Counted from the first letter of the stretch, positions 29,572 through 41,011 are shown. The stretch is 64,000 bases of DNA from Microbacterium gubbeenense DSM 15944 (GCF_000422745.1 NZ_AUGQ01000005.1:1-64000), one strand, 5' to 3'. Notes: generated by a model from the sequence alone, not told the origin. Numbers and translations: made by a program.

Positions 29572-29585
29572 CTATCCGTCAATCG

Positions 29586-30389
29586 TCAGTGCTCGTCTGC
29601 GACCGCGAGCTGGATGTAGACCGCGGTGAGGATTGTGAAGACGTACGCCTGCAGGAAGGCGACGAAGATTTCAAAGAGTGTGAAGGCGAAGCCGAGCGCG
29701 AGCGATCCGGGCGACAGGACCGTGAGCCAGTTGAAGCTGAGCAGGAAGAAGTGCGTCGCTGCGAAGAACAGCACCAGCATCAGGTGGCCGACCATCATGT
29801 TCAGCAGCAGTCGCAGCGTGAGCGAGACCGGGCGGAAGATGAACGTCGAGATGAACTCGATGACCGAGATCACGGGGATCAGGTAGCCGGGAACACCGCC
29901 AGGCACGAGCGAGTTCTTCATGAACCGACCGAAGCCGTGCTTGCGGATGCCCGCGTAGATGAACGCGATGTACGCCACGACCGCAAGCAGCAGCGGAACG
30001 CCGATGACGCTCGTCCCCTGGATGTTCAACCCGGGAATGACTCCCATGATGTTGAAGAACAGGATGCCGAAGAAGAGCACCGACAGCAGCGGAACGAACC
30101 TCTTGCCCTCGCGCTCGCCGATGACCTGGTAGGCGACCTGCTCGCGGACGAAGCTGAAGCCGAGCTCGGCGATCTGCTGGAAGCGTCCGGGGATCACCTT
30201 CATGTTGCGCGTGCCGAGCAGCATGAACACCACAAGCAGCACGGTCGCGATGACCTGAACAAGGTTGATCCGCGTGAACTCGAACGGCGTGCCCTCGAAG
30301 AGGAGAGCTTCCGGGAAGAAGTCGCCGATCGACGGCGGATGGAACTCGACCTCATCGGCCATCGGTGCGATTTTGCTCGCCTGAGTCAA
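29586..30389 (-). CDS. atpB: F1Fo ATP synthase subunit a
   Basis: A 267-residue proton-channel subunit. The essential arginine lies in SLTLRLLLNMMVGH; the last helix has FEIFVAFLQAYVFTIL. The start needs care. TTG at 30387-30389 has AGGAG 7 bp upstream and gives LTQASKIAPMADEVEF; ATG 30362 has no binding site. A longer frame to 30470 would translate the leader and is unlikely. First gene of the atp operon proper. Confidence 0.93.
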   Translation of the reverse strand: MTQASKIAPMADEVEFHPPSIGDFFPEALLFEGTPFEFTRINLVQVIATVLLVVFMLLGTRNMKVIPGRFQQIAELGFSFVREQVAYQVIGEREGKRFVPLLSVLFFGILFFNIMGVIPGLNIQGTSVIGVPLLLAVVAYIAFIYAGIRKHGFGRFMKNSLVPGGVPGYLIPVISVIEFISTFIFRPVSLTLRLLLNMMVGHLMLVLFFAATHFFLLSFNWLTVLSPGSLALGFAFTLFEIFVAFLQAYVFTILTAVYIQLAVADEH

Positions 30390-30503
30390 CGCGTGGCTCC
30401 TGCTTCTCGCGCAGGAACAAGCCTGCGAGTCGTGCGGTGGGAGTGGGCGGACTGCGTCGGACCAGCGCATCGCCGTGCCGGCAACCGGTGCAGAACCTCG
30501 TTC

Positions 30504-30509
30504 AGCCTA
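30504..30509 (-). promoter_or_regulatory. Possible -10 box of the atp operon promoter
   Basis: TAGGCT on the minus strand, 115 bp before the atpB TTG, within the only less GC-rich stretch of the 166-bp gap. A weak -35 is possible 18 bp away. A small stem (CGCAGG/CCTGCG near 30410-30426) lies in the leader. Confidence 0.3.
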
Positions 30510-30555
30510 TCAAAGTCTGAGGCTCTGTTTGACGCGCTGTAGAAGTCTCGGGCCA

Positions 30556-31023
30556 TCATTTCGAATTCTCGGGCGCGTCATCGCCCGGCAGCGTGATGTC
30601 GCTCACGGCCGGAATACGCATCTTCGCGATCACCGCGACGTCGACGACGATCGAGCCGAGCGCCGCGGCCATGAGCGCGCCGTACAGCACTCCCCGCACG
30701 ACCCAGTCCAGCCCGAAGACGATGTTCAGCGCGATGATGAACGCGAGAATCTTCACGAGGAACACACCCATGAACGTCGCGAAGAAGATCACCAGATAGT
30801 TCGGCGTACCGAACCAACGATTGGCGAACAGGATCGTCGCGGCCGTGAGCGCGGGGAACAAGAACCCGATCACCGACCCGAGCACGCCGCTCCAGAGCCC
30901 ATCGGACCCACCGACGAGCTGGCCGATGACCGCCGTGACGACGAGCACGGCGCCGCACACGATCGCGCTCCATAGGAGCACGGTGCGCATGATCGGGTTG
31001 CTCGAAACGGGTGAGGGGGCCAC
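30556..31023 (-). CDS. AtpI-like membrane protein, copy 2
   Basis: A 155-residue protein with four transmembrane segments, in the place where atpI is found upstream of atpB. AtpI family members help assemble the c-ring or move ions. The GTG start follows AGGAGACCAC. It is clearly related to the next gene upstream: FF.TFMGVFLVKILAFI, VRGVLYGAL and SIVVDVAVI align with FFSFLGGFLVKIVLFI, VPGALYGAL and SLIVDLIIV. The C-terminal tail is hydrophilic and acidic. Confidence 0.65.
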   Translation of the reverse strand: MAPSPVSSNPIMRTVLLWSAIVCGAVLVVTAVIGQLVGGSDGLWSGVLGSVIGFLFPALTAATILFANRWFGTPNYLVIFFATFMGVFLVKILAFIIALNIVFGLDWVVRGVLYGALMAAALGSIVVDVAVIAKMRIPAVSDITLPGDDAPENSK

Positions 31024-31044
31024 GTGGTCTCCTGATTCGCGGAT

Positions 31045-31063
31045 GGGCGCGCGCTTCGCGCCC
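31045..31063. other. GC hairpin between the two AtpI-like genes
   Basis: GGGCGCG (31045-31051) pairs with CGCGCCC (31057-31063) around CGCTT. There is no T-run. It may slow transcription or protect RNA ends between the paralogues. Confidence 0.4.
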
Positions 31064-31086
31064 CCGACGAGGCTACCTGCCGCGCG

Positions 31087-31521
31087 CTATGAACTCTCTC
31101 CGTACCCGGAATCGTCCCCCGGCACGCGAATGCCGTTGACGATGATCAGGTCGACGATCAGTGACGCGACAGCGGTTGCCGCGAGTGCACCGTAGAGTGC
31201 CCCCGGCACGACGGATTCGATGCCGAGGAGCAGCATCAGCGAAACGATGAACAGCACGATCTTGACGAGGAAGCCGCCGAGGAACGAGAAGAACGCGATC
31301 GCCGCGTAGCGCCTCGTGCCATATCTCCTGTCCGGCACCAGAAGGATCACCGACGTGAGAATCGAGAACACCAATCCGGCCCCCGCGCCCGTGGCCGCAC
31401 TGCCGAGACCCGGGAATCCGTTCGTGAGGTAGCCAACGGCACAGGCGAAGAGACCGACGACCGCCCACACGAGTGCGCTGACCGCAAGGCTGCGCACGAC
31501 GAGCGGGTTCTCAGGCGCCAT
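31087..31521 (-). CDS. AtpI-like membrane protein, copy 1
   Basis: A 144-residue protein with four transmembrane segments and the same plan as its downstream neighbour. ATG 31519-31521 was chosen; it lies within the wecA 3' end (11-bp overlap), so translation is probably coupled. A frame reaching 31635 would lie wholly in wecA coding sequence. Shared features with copy 2 are an NPLVVRS/NPIMRTV start, a conserved RRYGT/RWFGT loop, FLVKI in helix 3, GALYGAL in helix 4 and an RIP/RVP near the end. Confidence 0.65.
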   Translation of the reverse strand: MAPENPLVVRSLAVSALVWAVVGLFACAVGYLTNGFPGLGSAATGAGAGLVFSILTSVILLVPDRRYGTRRYAAIAFFSFLGGFLVKIVLFIVSLMLLLGIESVVPGALYGALAATAVASLIVDLIIVNGIRVPGDDSGYGESS

Positions 31522-32689
31522 GAGCGGGTGCCCCGTTCCGACCGCTCCGATGGGACGGATGCGAAGGCACGAACGCGAGCACGAGGCAGGCCGCGATCCC
31601 CACGATGCCGTAAGCGACCGCGATCCAGTACTCACCGAACCAATGGCCGCCGAACCAGTCCTGTCCCGTGAACAGGTACATCAGCAGCACGGTGAGAGAG
31701 GCGATCGCCGTCCATGCATAGAAGATCAGAGTCGCGTCGCGGTCGGAGTGGCCCATGTCGAGCATGCGGTGGTGCAGGTGCTCGCGGTCGGGCGAGAACG
31801 GCGACTTGCCGCGACTCATACGGCGGATCACCGCGAGCCCGAAGTCGAGCAGCGGCAGCAGCACGACGATGATCGGCAGGATCACGGGGATCAGGGTGCC
31901 GAGAATCTGCGAGCGCCCAGTCACATCGGGGTCGAGCGCCGCCGGCGGCAGCTGCCCCGTGATCGCGATGCCGCTCGTCGCCATCAGCAGGCCGATCACG
32001 AGCGCACCGGTGTCGCCCATGAACATCTTCGCCGGGTTCCAGTTGATCGGCAGGAAGCCGGCGCACGCGCCGACGATGACAGCCGCGATGAACGTGCCGA
32101 GGTTGGCGTAGCTCGTCGCCCCGGCGTCGCGCACGAGGATGTACGAGTACAGGAAGAAGACGCTGTTCGCGATGAGGCACACGCCGGCGACGAGCCCGTC
32201 GAGCCCATCGATGAAGTTCACGGCGTTCATCACGATGACGATCGCGAACATCGTCAGGATGATGCTGACCCAGCCCGACCACACGGCGATGCCGCCGATC
32301 GGGAGGGCATAGATCTGCACGCCGCCGCCGATAGCGACGACGCCGGCGGCGATGAACTGCGCGCCGAGCTTGATCATCCAGTCGAGATCCCACAGGTCGT
32401 CGGCGATCCCGATCAGCGCAATGAGGACGGTCGCGCCGAGCACGGACCACACGACGCGCGGCTCCACCCAGAAGATGTCGAAGTAATCGAACGTGCGCGA
32501 GATCAGAAACGCCGCGACGATCCCGAGGAACATCGCGACGCCGCCGAGCCGGGGCGTCGGTCGCGTGTGCACATCCCGCTCGCGCACCGGCGGGTGCAGC
32601 TTGTACTTCAGCGCGATGCGCCAGATCCCCCACGACAGGACGAAGGTGATCGCCGCCGTGATGAGGATCGTCAGGAGGTAGAGCTTCAC
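31511..32689 (-). CDS. wecA: Undecaprenyl-phosphate sugar-1-phosphate transferase (WecA/MraY type)
   Basis: A 392-residue polytopic enzyme that starts a lipid-linked glycan by moving a sugar-1-phosphate (usually GlcNAc-1-P) onto undecaprenyl phosphate. Motifs are RPTPRLGG, IGIADDLWDLDW (metal-binding DD), NAVNFIDGLDGLVAG, FMGDTGAL and the WecA-type histidine box EHLHHRML. It has about eleven transmembrane segments. GTG start overlapping the sua5 stop (GTGA). This position before the atp genes is typical of Microbacteriaceae. Confidence 0.92.
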   Translation of the reverse strand: MKLYLLTILITAAITFVLSWGIWRIALKYKLHPPVRERDVHTRPTPRLGGVAMFLGIVAAFLISRTFDYFDIFWVEPRVVWSVLGATVLIALIGIADDLWDLDWMIKLGAQFIAAGVVAIGGGVQIYALPIGGIAVWSGWVSIILTMFAIVIVMNAVNFIDGLDGLVAGVCLIANSVFFLYSYILVRDAGATSYANLGTFIAAVIVGACAGFLPINWNPAKMFMGDTGALVIGLLMATSGIAITGQLPPAALDPDVTGRSQILGTLIPVILPIIVVLLPLLDFGLAVIRRMSRGKSPFSPDREHLHHRMLDMGHSDRDATLIFYAWTAIASLTVLLMYLFTGQDWFGGHWFGEYWIAVAYGIVGIAACLVLAFVPSHPSHRSGRNGAPAHGA

Positions 32690-33378
32690 CGAGACGAGTC
32701 CTCGTCGGGGTCGTCCTCCAGCAGGTCGCCGAGGACCTCGCGCATGGCGGCGCGCGAGATCGCTCCCTCGCGCAGCACCCGCACGGCGCGCTCTCCGCGA
32801 GCGGTCGTGAGCGAGGTGGCGTCGATGATCGTCGAGGCGACGCCGATCGAGACAGGGCCGTCATCGAGATACGCCGCGACCGTGTCGCCGAGCATCTGCA
32901 CGGCCGACGACGCATCCACGGCGGCGGCGCGGCCGGTGAGATTGGCGCTCGATACCGCGAGCGGTCCGGTCTCCGCGAGCAGTTCCAGCGCGAGCGGGTG
33001 GTCGGGCTGGCGCACCGCGACGGTGCCCTGCGTGTCGCCGAGATCCCACGTGAGCGACGGCTGCGCGGGCAGCACGATCGTGAGCGCGCCCGGCCAGAAC
33101 CGCTCGACGAGCTGCGTGACCTCCTCGGGGACCGACTCGACGAGCGCGTGCAGGGCGTCGACGGATCCGACGAGAACGGGCGGCGGCTGCGTGCGGCCGC
33201 GCCCCTTCGTCTCGAGCAGCTTCTGGACGGCGGCGGGTGTGAACGCGTCAGCCGCGACGCCGTAGACGGTGTCGGTCGGCATCACGATGACGTCACCGCG
33301 CGCGATCGCCTGGCGCGCCTGGCGCATGCCTGTGAGCATCTGCTCGCGGTCGCTGCAGTCGAAAACGGAGGGGATCAC
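32686..33378 (-). CDS. L-threonylcarbamoyladenylate synthase (Sua5/YrdC)
   Basis: A 230-residue YrdC-domain enzyme that makes threonylcarbamoyl-AMP for t6A37 in tRNAs that read ANN codons. Motifs are MPTDTVYGVAADA, KGRGRTQPPPVLV (basic substrate site), RFWPGALTIVL and VSSANLTG. The GTG start at 33376-33378 fits the family N-terminus; a longer frame runs into the promoter-side gap. It is coupled to wecA downstream and lies 31 bp after prmC. Confidence 0.92.
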   Translation of the reverse strand: MIPSVFDCSDREQMLTGMRQARQAIARGDVIVMPTDTVYGVAADAFTPAAVQKLLETKGRGRTQPPPVLVGSVDALHALVESVPEEVTQLVERFWPGALTIVLPAQPSLTWDLGDTQGTVAVRQPDHPLALELLAETGPLAVSSANLTGRAAAVDASSAVQMLGDTVAAYLDDGPVSIGVASTIIDATSLTTARGERAVRVLREGAISRAAMREVLGDLLEDDPDEDSSR

Positions 33379-33409
33379 GCGTCTGATTCTACGGATCCGC
33401 GCTGGAAGC

Positions 33410-34291
33410 TCACGGACGAACCGCGGTCGTCGCACGGTCCCGGGTCGTGAGATCGCGGTGCGTGGCCGATCCGAGCCAGCCGTCGGCCTCGAGAATGCCC
33501 CGCACATCGGCGCCCTGCCACTCGCCGTGCTCGAGCACGATCATGCCGCCGGGCCGGGCCAGCCGGAGCCCCACGCGGCTGATGACGCGCACGACGTCGA
33601 GGCCGTCCGCTCCCCCGTACAGCGCCGCCGCGGGGTCGTAGAGGCGCACCTCGTCGTCGCGCGGGATCGCGTCGGCCGGCACGTACGGCGGGTTCGAGGC
33701 GACGACGGCGACACGCCCGTCGAGGTCATCGAACGCGTCGGCGAGGTCGCCGTGGCGCAGGTCGAGGTCGGGCGCGATCGCCCGGACGTTGCGCCTCGTC
33801 CACGCGATCGCGTCGTCCGATCGCTCGACGGCCGCGACGCGCGCACGGGGCACCTCGGTCGCCATCGCGAGGGCGATCGCGCCGGATCCGGTGCCGAGGT
33901 CGACGGCGATCGGTTCGGGTTCGGCGGCCACGTGCAGCGCGTCGATCGCGATCTGCGCGATGAGCTCGGTCTCGGGGCGCGGGACGAACACCCCGGGGCC
34001 GACGTGCAGCGTGAGGTGGCGGAACGGCGCGGTTCCCGTGATGTGCTGCAGCGGCTCGCGGGTGGCACGGCGCGCGACCGCCTCGCGGAAGGTCGCGTGC
34101 CGCTCGGGGGTCAGCGCGTCGCCGCGGATGATGCCCGCGTGGAGCTCGCCGCGCGAGGCGTCGGGATCGATCGTCCAGGCGAGCAGCAGCTCTGCGTCGA
34201 CGACCGGATCCGGCACCCCCGCGCTCTGCAGCACGTCGGCCGCTCCGCGCAGCGCATCGCGCAGCCCGATCGCCTTCTCGTTCGCCGTCAC
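33410..34291 (-). CDS. prmC: Release factor glutamine methyltransferase
   Basis: A 293-residue SAM-dependent enzyme that methylates the GGQ glutamine of release factors. It has the N-terminal helical domain, then AVDLGTGSGAIALAMA for SAM and ASNPPYVPADAI, the NPPY catalytic motif. GTG 34289-34291 gives the expected start (VTANEKAIGL). prmC usually follows prfA directly; here cysK, cysE and an amidase lie between them (34420-37537). Confidence 0.93.
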   Translation of the reverse strand: MTANEKAIGLRDALRGAADVLQSAGVPDPVVDAELLLAWTIDPDASRGELHAGIIRGDALTPERHATFREAVARRATREPLQHITGTAPFRHLTLHVGPGVFVPRPETELIAQIAIDALHVAAEPEPIAVDLGTGSGAIALAMATEVPRARVAAVERSDDAIAWTRRNVRAIAPDLDLRHGDLADAFDDLDGRVAVVASNPPYVPADAIPRDDEVRLYDPAAALYGGADGLDVVRVISRVGLRLARPGGMIVLEHGEWQGADVRGILEADGWLGSATHRDLTTRDRATTAVRP

Positions 34292-34419
34292 GGGGTTCGA
34301 CTCTACGTGACATCGAACGTCATGCACCGCCCGTGCGGGTGCGAATCGCCTTAGGCTGACACTCAGGTTCGGCGATGACCGTCGCCGTGAGTCCCCACCC
34401 CGTCGTGAAAGGCATCTCA

Positions 34420-35358
34420 ATGGCTGGAATCCACAATGACATCTCGAGCGCGTTCGGGAAGACCCCGCTCGTGCGGCTGAACCGCGTGACCGAGGGCGTC
34501 GGCGCGAACGTGTACGCGAAGCTCGAGTTCTTCAACCCGGGTTCGTCGGTCAAGGACCGCATCGGCGTCGCGATCATCGACGCCGCCGAGGCCTCGGGCG
34601 ATCTCCCCGCGGGCGGCACGATCGTCGAGGGCACGTCGGGCAACACCGGCATCGCGCTCGCGCTCGTCGGAGCGGCGCGCGGGTACAAGGTGATCCTCAC
34701 GATGCCGTCGTCGATGTCGAACGAGCGCAAGGTGCTGCTGCGTGCTTTCGGAGCCGAGCTCGTGCTCACGGATCCGGCCGGCGGCATGAACGGGGCCGTC
34801 GAAGAGGCCAAGCGCATCGTCTCCGAAACGCCCGGAGCCGTGCTCGCGAGCCAGTTCGCGAACGAGGCGAACGTGAAGGTGCACCGCGAGACGACGGCCG
34901 AGGAGATCCTCGCCGACACCGACGGCAACATCGACGTCTTCGTCGCCGGAATCGGCACGGGCGGCACGATCTCGGGCGTCGGCCAGGTGCTCAAGGAGCG
35001 CAAGCCCGAGGCCCAGGTCATCGCCGTCGAGCCCGCCGACTCGCCGCTCCTGACCGACGGCAAGGCCGGCCCCCACAAGATCCAGGGGCTCGGCGCCAAC
35101 TTCGTGCCCGACATCCTCGACCGCTCGGTGATCGACGAGATCATCACGGCGCAGCTCGACGACTCGGTGTCCGTCGCACGCGATCTGGCCTCGAAGGAGG
35201 GCATCCTCGCGGGCATCTCGTCGGGCGCCGCCGTCTGGGCCGCTCTCGAGGTCGCGAAGCGCCCGGAGAACGCCGGCAAGAACATCGTCGTCGTCGTTCC
35301 CGATACGGGCGAGCGCTACGTCTCCACGTTCCTCTGGGAGCACCTGCGCGACCAGTGA
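34420..35358 (+). CDS. cysK: Cysteine synthase A (O-acetylserine sulfhydrylase)
   Basis: A 312-residue PLP enzyme that makes cysteine from O-acetylserine and sulfide. The PLP lysine is in NPGSSVKDR, the substrate loop is [12 protein letters not shown], the phosphate loop is [10 protein letters not shown], and the final part has GISSGAA. ATG 34420 has GAAAGG 7 bp upstream; the frame to 34375 has no such site. The protein ends in WEHLRDQ without the C-terminal Ile of E. coli type. Next to cysE, as is common. Confidence 0.97.
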   Translation: MAGIHNDISSAFGKTPLVRLNRVTEGVGANVYAKLEFFNPGSSVKDRIGVAIIDAAEASGDLPAGGTIVEGTSGNTGIALALVGAARGYKVILTMPSSMSNERKVLLRAFGAELVLTDPAGGMNGAVEEAKRIVSETPGAVLASQFANEANVKVHRETTAEEILADTDGNIDVFVAGIGTGGTISGVGQVLKERKPEAQVIAVEPADSPLLTDGKAGPHKIQGLGANFVPDILDRSVIDEIITAQLDDSVSVARDLASKEGILAGISSGAAVWAALEVAKRPENAGKNIVVVVPDTGERYVSTFLWEHLRDQ

Positions 35359-35362
35359 TCGA

Positions 35363-35401
35363 CAGAGGGGTCCGGGGTCACGATGGCCCCGGGCCCCTCT
35401 G
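35363..35401 (+). terminator. Strong hairpin between cysK and cysE
   Basis: CAGAGGGGTCCGGGG pairs with CCCCGGGCCCCTCTG over about 15 bp with one bulge and a 9-nt loop, 4 bp after the cysK stop. No T-run follows (GCGTTCGG). It may partly end transcription and so lower cysE relative to cysK. Confidence 0.55.
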
Positions 35402-35422
35402 CGTTCGGTAGATTCTTCTCAT

Positions 35423-35989
35423 ATGGGAATCGGAATCCGTGAGGACATCGCCGCCGCGCGCAGACGCGACCCCGCAGCCCGCGGATCCATCGAGATCGCG
35501 CTGCTGTATCCGGGGCTGCACGCGATCTGGGTGCACCGCGTCTCGCACGCGCTCTGGCACCGCGGGTGGCGCTTCGTCGCGCGCACCGTCTCGCAGGTCG
35601 CGCGCTGGCTCACGGGCATCGAGATCCACCCCGGCGCACGGATCGGCCGGCGCTTCTTCATCGATCACGGCATGGGCGTCGTGATCGGCGAGACCGCCGA
35701 GGTCGGCGACGACGTCATGCTTTACCACGGGGTCACGCTCGGGGGCACGTCGCTCAGCCACGGCAAGCGTCACCCGACGCTCCACGACGGCGTCGTCGTC
35801 GGCTCCGGGGCGAAGGTGCTCGGCCCCGTCACGATCGGCGCGCGCAGCGCCGTGGGCGCGAACGCCGTCGTGACGAAGGACGCGCCCGCCGACAGCATCG
35901 TCGTGGGGATCCCGGCGACGTCGCGGCCGCGGGCTCCGAAGGATCGCGTGGACGACATCGTGTCGACGTCGCCCGATTACCTGATCTGA
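35423..35989 (+). CDS. cysE: Serine O-acetyltransferase
   Basis: A 188-residue left-handed beta-helix enzyme of the short EpsC/CysE type that acetylates serine from acetyl-CoA. Hexapeptide repeats run from about 60 ([19 protein letters not shown] in part, [14 protein letters not shown]) to about 150. Catalytic His/Asp are in IDHGMG and YHGVTLGG. It lacks the long N-terminal helical domain of the E. coli enzyme. Product feeds cysK upstream. Confidence 0.95.
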   Translation: MGIGIREDIAAARRRDPAARGSIEIALLYPGLHAIWVHRVSHALWHRGWRFVARTVSQVARWLTGIEIHPGARIGRRFFIDHGMGVVIGETAEVGDDVMLYHGVTLGGTSLSHGKRHPTLHDGVVVGSGAKVLGPVTIGARSAVGANAVVTKDAPADSIVVGIPATSRPRAPKDRVDDIVSTSPDYLI

Positions 35990-35990
35990 G

Positions 35991-36066
35991 GTTCGCCGAG
36001 GGCCTGAGATTTTGCCGAGCGCCTGACGATTTCTCGGTTTCCGTCAGGTCGTGGCCGAAATCTCAG
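35991..36066. repeat. Repeat-rich spacer between convergent genes
   Basis: Two tandem, imperfect copies of about 20 bp (GCCGAGNGCCTGANNNTTT type, starting near 35992 and 36011) are followed by an inverted copy. CTGAGATTTTGCCGAGCG and following bases (36004-36027) pair with GTCAGGTCGTGGCCGAAATC and following bases (36043-36066), about 17 of 24 positions. It fills the gap between cysE and the amidase stop and may end transcription from both sides. Confidence 0.6.
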
Positions 36067-36070
36067 CTTC

Positions 36071-37537
36071 TCAGCGAATCGAGCCCGGCCAGGGCAGCGG
36101 CCCGCGCGCGGCCTCGAGCTGCGCCGCGACCTGCAGCATGCGCGCCTCCCCGCCCGGGCGGCCGATGATCTGCACGCTCCACGGCCGCTCCCCCGGCGCT
36201 GCGGGCGTCGGAACCGTGATCGCCGGGAGCCCCGAGACGTTGACGAAGCTCGTGTGCGGCGCGTACTGGCACTGGCGCGCGAAGTTCTCGAGCGGATCCG
36301 TGTCGTGCGAGAACCAGCCGATCGGCTGCGGCTTCTTCGCCAGCGCGGGCGTGATGACCACGTCGAACGGCGCGAACGCCTCGATCGTCTGCCGTTCGAA
36401 CGCCGCGGCGGCTCCATAGGCACCGAGCGCCTCGCGCGCGCCCATGCGGCGCCCCTCGCGGATCAGCCACGCCGTGTACGGCTCGACGAGATCGAGCTCG
36501 TCGTCGCCGATCGGCAGGCCCGCGGCCGACGCGCGCCAGATCGTCGTGAACAGGTCGGCATAGCCGGCCGGCCGCCAATCGGCGTCCTCGGTGCGGTGGC
36601 CGATGCCGCCCAGCGTGCGGATCGCCCAGTCGTACGCCCCGCGCGCGCCGGGATCGAGCGTCGTATCGGTCCAGCCGTCCCAGGGTGTGACGAGCGTCGC
36701 GCCGACCCGCAGCGCCGCGACCTCCCGTCGCGCGGCCGCGAGGAAGGCGCGAACGGGCATCGGTCCGGGCCCGCCGATGTGACCGATCGGGGCGAACAGC
36801 TGCGGGCGCGGCCACGGATCCGGCGCGGTGGTCGCATTGCGGTGCGGGACGGATCCGACGAGCGCGTCGAGCAGGTGCGCCGCGTCCTCGACGGTGCGCG
36901 CGATCGGCCCGGCAGTCGAGAGCCCGCCGGGCCTTTCGAGACCGTTCGCGACGGGCAGCCGCCCGCGCGACGGCTTGAGACCGACGACGCCGACCGTCGC
37001 GGCGGGGATCCGTATCGACCCGCCGCCGTCCGAGGCGACCGCTGCGGGGAGCATGCCGGTCGCGACGGCGATCGCCGCACCGCCCGACGATCCTCCGGCG
37101 CCCGTCGACGGATCCCACGGGTTCCGCGCCGGCGCGCCCGCGGCGGGCTCCGTATAGCCGGTGAGGCCGAACTCGGGCGTTGTCGTCTTGCCGAGATTCA
37201 CGGATCCGAGCGCGTCGACCGCCGCGGCGAGCGGATCGGACGCGTCGGGCACGAAGTCCTGGAACGCCCGGGATCCGTACCGGGTCGGCACGCCCGCGCG
37301 CGCGACGAGATCCTTGTCGGCGAGCGGCACGCCCCACAGCGGCGGCGGTTCGTTCGGGATCGTCCCGAGCTCACCTGCGCGGTCGAGCGCGCGCTCGCGC
37401 GTGATCGCCGCAAAGGCGCCGAGGTCGGCGTTCTCCGCGATCCGGTCGAGATAGTGCGTCGCCGCCTGAACGGGAGTCGCCTCGCCCGCCCGCAGCGCCT
37501 GCACCAGCCCGATGAGCGTCACATCTGAGAGATCCAT
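36071..37537 (-). CDS. Amidase (amidase signature family)
   Basis: A 488-residue amidase-signature hydrolase. The Ser-cisSer-Lys triad is visible: Lys in GVPLADKDLV, cis-Ser in GAGGSSGGAAIAVA and nucleophile Ser in ASDGGGSIRIPA. Such enzymes cut amides from small substrates to peptides; the GatA subunit of the tRNA amidotransferase has the same fold, but gatB/gatC are not adjacent and the C-terminus differs. Substrate unknown. It lies minus-strand between cysE and prfA with no partner gene. Confidence 0.85.
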   Translation of the reverse strand: MDLSDVTLIGLVQALRAGEATPVQAATHYLDRIAENADLGAFAAITRERALDRAGELGTIPNEPPPLWGVPLADKDLVARAGVPTRYGSRAFQDFVPDASDPLAAAVDALGSVNLGKTTTPEFGLTGYTEPAAGAPARNPWDPSTGAGGSSGGAAIAVATGMLPAAVASDGGGSIRIPAATVGVVGLKPSRGRLPVANGLERPGGLSTAGPIARTVEDAAHLLDALVGSVPHRNATTAPDPWPRPQLFAPIGHIGGPGPMPVRAFLAAARREVAALRVGATLVTPWDGWTDTTLDPGARGAYDWAIRTLGGIGHRTEDADWRPAGYADLFTTIWRASAAGLPIGDDELDLVEPYTAWLIREGRRMGAREALGAYGAAAAFERQTIEAFAPFDVVITPALAKKPQPIGWFSHDTDPLENFARQCQYAPHTSFVNVSGLPAITVPTPAAPGERPWSVQIIGRPGGEARMLQVAAQLEAARGPLPWPGSIR

Positions 37538-37593
37538 CCCCTCATCATCTCGCGTTCAGGCCGTGCGCGGCCCGCCGAGGTGAGGCTTATTGC

Positions 37594-38667
37594 TCACTCC
37601 CCCAGGTGTTCGAGGCGCTCGGCCTCGTCGGCCGCGATGCAGCTGGCGATCACCGGCTCGAGCGCGCCGTCCATCACCTGATCCAGGTTGTACGACTTGT
37701 AGCCCGTGCGGTGGTCCGCGATGCGGTTCTCGGGGAAGTTGTACGTGCGGATCCGCTCCGACCGGTCCATTCCGCGGATCTGGCTCTTGCGCGCGTCCGA
37801 CGCCGCCGCCGCCAGCTCCTCCTGCTGCTTCGCGAGGATCCGCGCGCGCAGCACGCGCATGCCCGCCTCGCGGTTCTGCAGCTGCGACTTCTCGTTCTGC
37901 ATCGACACCACGATGCCCGTCGGCAAGTGCGTGATCCGCACGGCCGAATCGGTCGTGTTCACCGACTGGCCGCCCGGGCCGCTCGACCGGTACACATCGA
38001 TCTTCAGGTCGTTCTGATCGATCTGCACCTCTTCGGGGGCGTCGACCTCGGGGAAGACCAGCACGCCCGTCGTGGACGTGTGGATGCGGCCCTGCGACTC
38101 GGTCGCCGGCACCCGCTGCACGCGGTGCACGCCGCCCTCGTACTTCAGGTGCGCCCAGACGCCCTGCGCGGGGTCGTTCGAGGATCCCTTGAACGCGACC
38201 TGCACGTTCTTGTACCCGCCGAGATCCGAATCATCCGACTCGATGATCTCGGTCTTCCACCCGACGTGCGCCGCATACTGCGAGTACATGCGCAGCAGGT
38301 CGGCGGCGAACAGCGCGCTCTCGGCGCCGCCCTCGCCCGCCTTGATCTCCATGATCACGTCGCGCGCGTCGTCCGGATCCCGCGGGATCAGCAGGCGGCG
38401 CAGGTGCTCCTGCGCCTCGGCGAGCGTCTCTTCGAGGGCGGGGATCTCGTCGGCGAACGCCGCGTCCTCGCTCGCGAGCTCGCGCGCCGCGGCGAGGTCG
38501 TCGCCCGCGCCCGTCCAGTCGTCATACGCCCGCACGATGCGCGAGAGCTCGGCGAAACGCCTGTTCACGCGTTTCGCGCGCGCGGCATCGGCGTGCACGG
38601 CCGGGTCGGAGAGCTCCTCCTGAACCCGGGCGTGCTCGTCGATCAGCGACTGGACGGACTCGAACAC
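37594..38667 (-). CDS. prfA: Peptide chain release factor 1
   Basis: A 357-residue RF1 that ends translation at UAA and UAG. Motifs are the codon-reading loop [10 protein letters not shown] (PAT-type 'PxT') and the catalytic [17 protein letters not shown] with GGQ. GTG start at 38665-38667, 3 bp after the rho stop, which suggests cotranscription with rho. Confidence 0.97.
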   Translation of the reverse strand: MFESVQSLIDEHARVQEELSDPAVHADAARAKRVNRRFAELSRIVRAYDDWTGAGDDLAAARELASEDAAFADEIPALEETLAEAQEHLRRLLIPRDPDDARDVIMEIKAGEGGAESALFAADLLRMYSQYAAHVGWKTEIIESDDSDLGGYKNVQVAFKGSSNDPAQGVWAHLKYEGGVHRVQRVPATESQGRIHTSTTGVLVFPEVDAPEEVQIDQNDLKIDVYRSSGPGGQSVNTTDSAVRITHLPTGIVVSMQNEKSQLQNREAGMRVLRARILAKQQEELAAAASDARKSQIRGMDRSERIRTYNFPENRIADHRTGYKSYNLDQVMDGALEPVIASCIAADEAERLEHLGE

Positions 38668-38670
38668 GAC

Positions 38671-40929
<2,259 letters not shown>

Positions 40930-40988
40930 GAGTGCTCCTTAAAGAATCGGGATAACTCAGTGCCAATCCGCACGCGGAAGAACGTGAT

Positions 40989-41011
40989 GACACGCCCTCA
41001 GAGAGGGTGTC
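40989..41011 (-). other. Hairpin in the rho 5' leader
   Basis: In the 156-bp gap before rho, ACACCCTC and GAGGGCGTGT on the minus strand form a stem with a short TCT-type loop. It lies 60 bp before the rho GTG and could serve rho autoregulation or end the thrB mRNA. Confidence 0.35.

Noticed and set aside
34292..34419. Riboswitch before cysK
   Set aside because: No recognisable SAM or T-box elements; ordinary 128-bp gap with a weak -10-like TAGGCT.
36071..37537. GatA subunit of the Asp/Glu-tRNA amidotransferase
   Set aside because: gatB and gatC are not adjacent, and the C-terminal half matches general amidases better.
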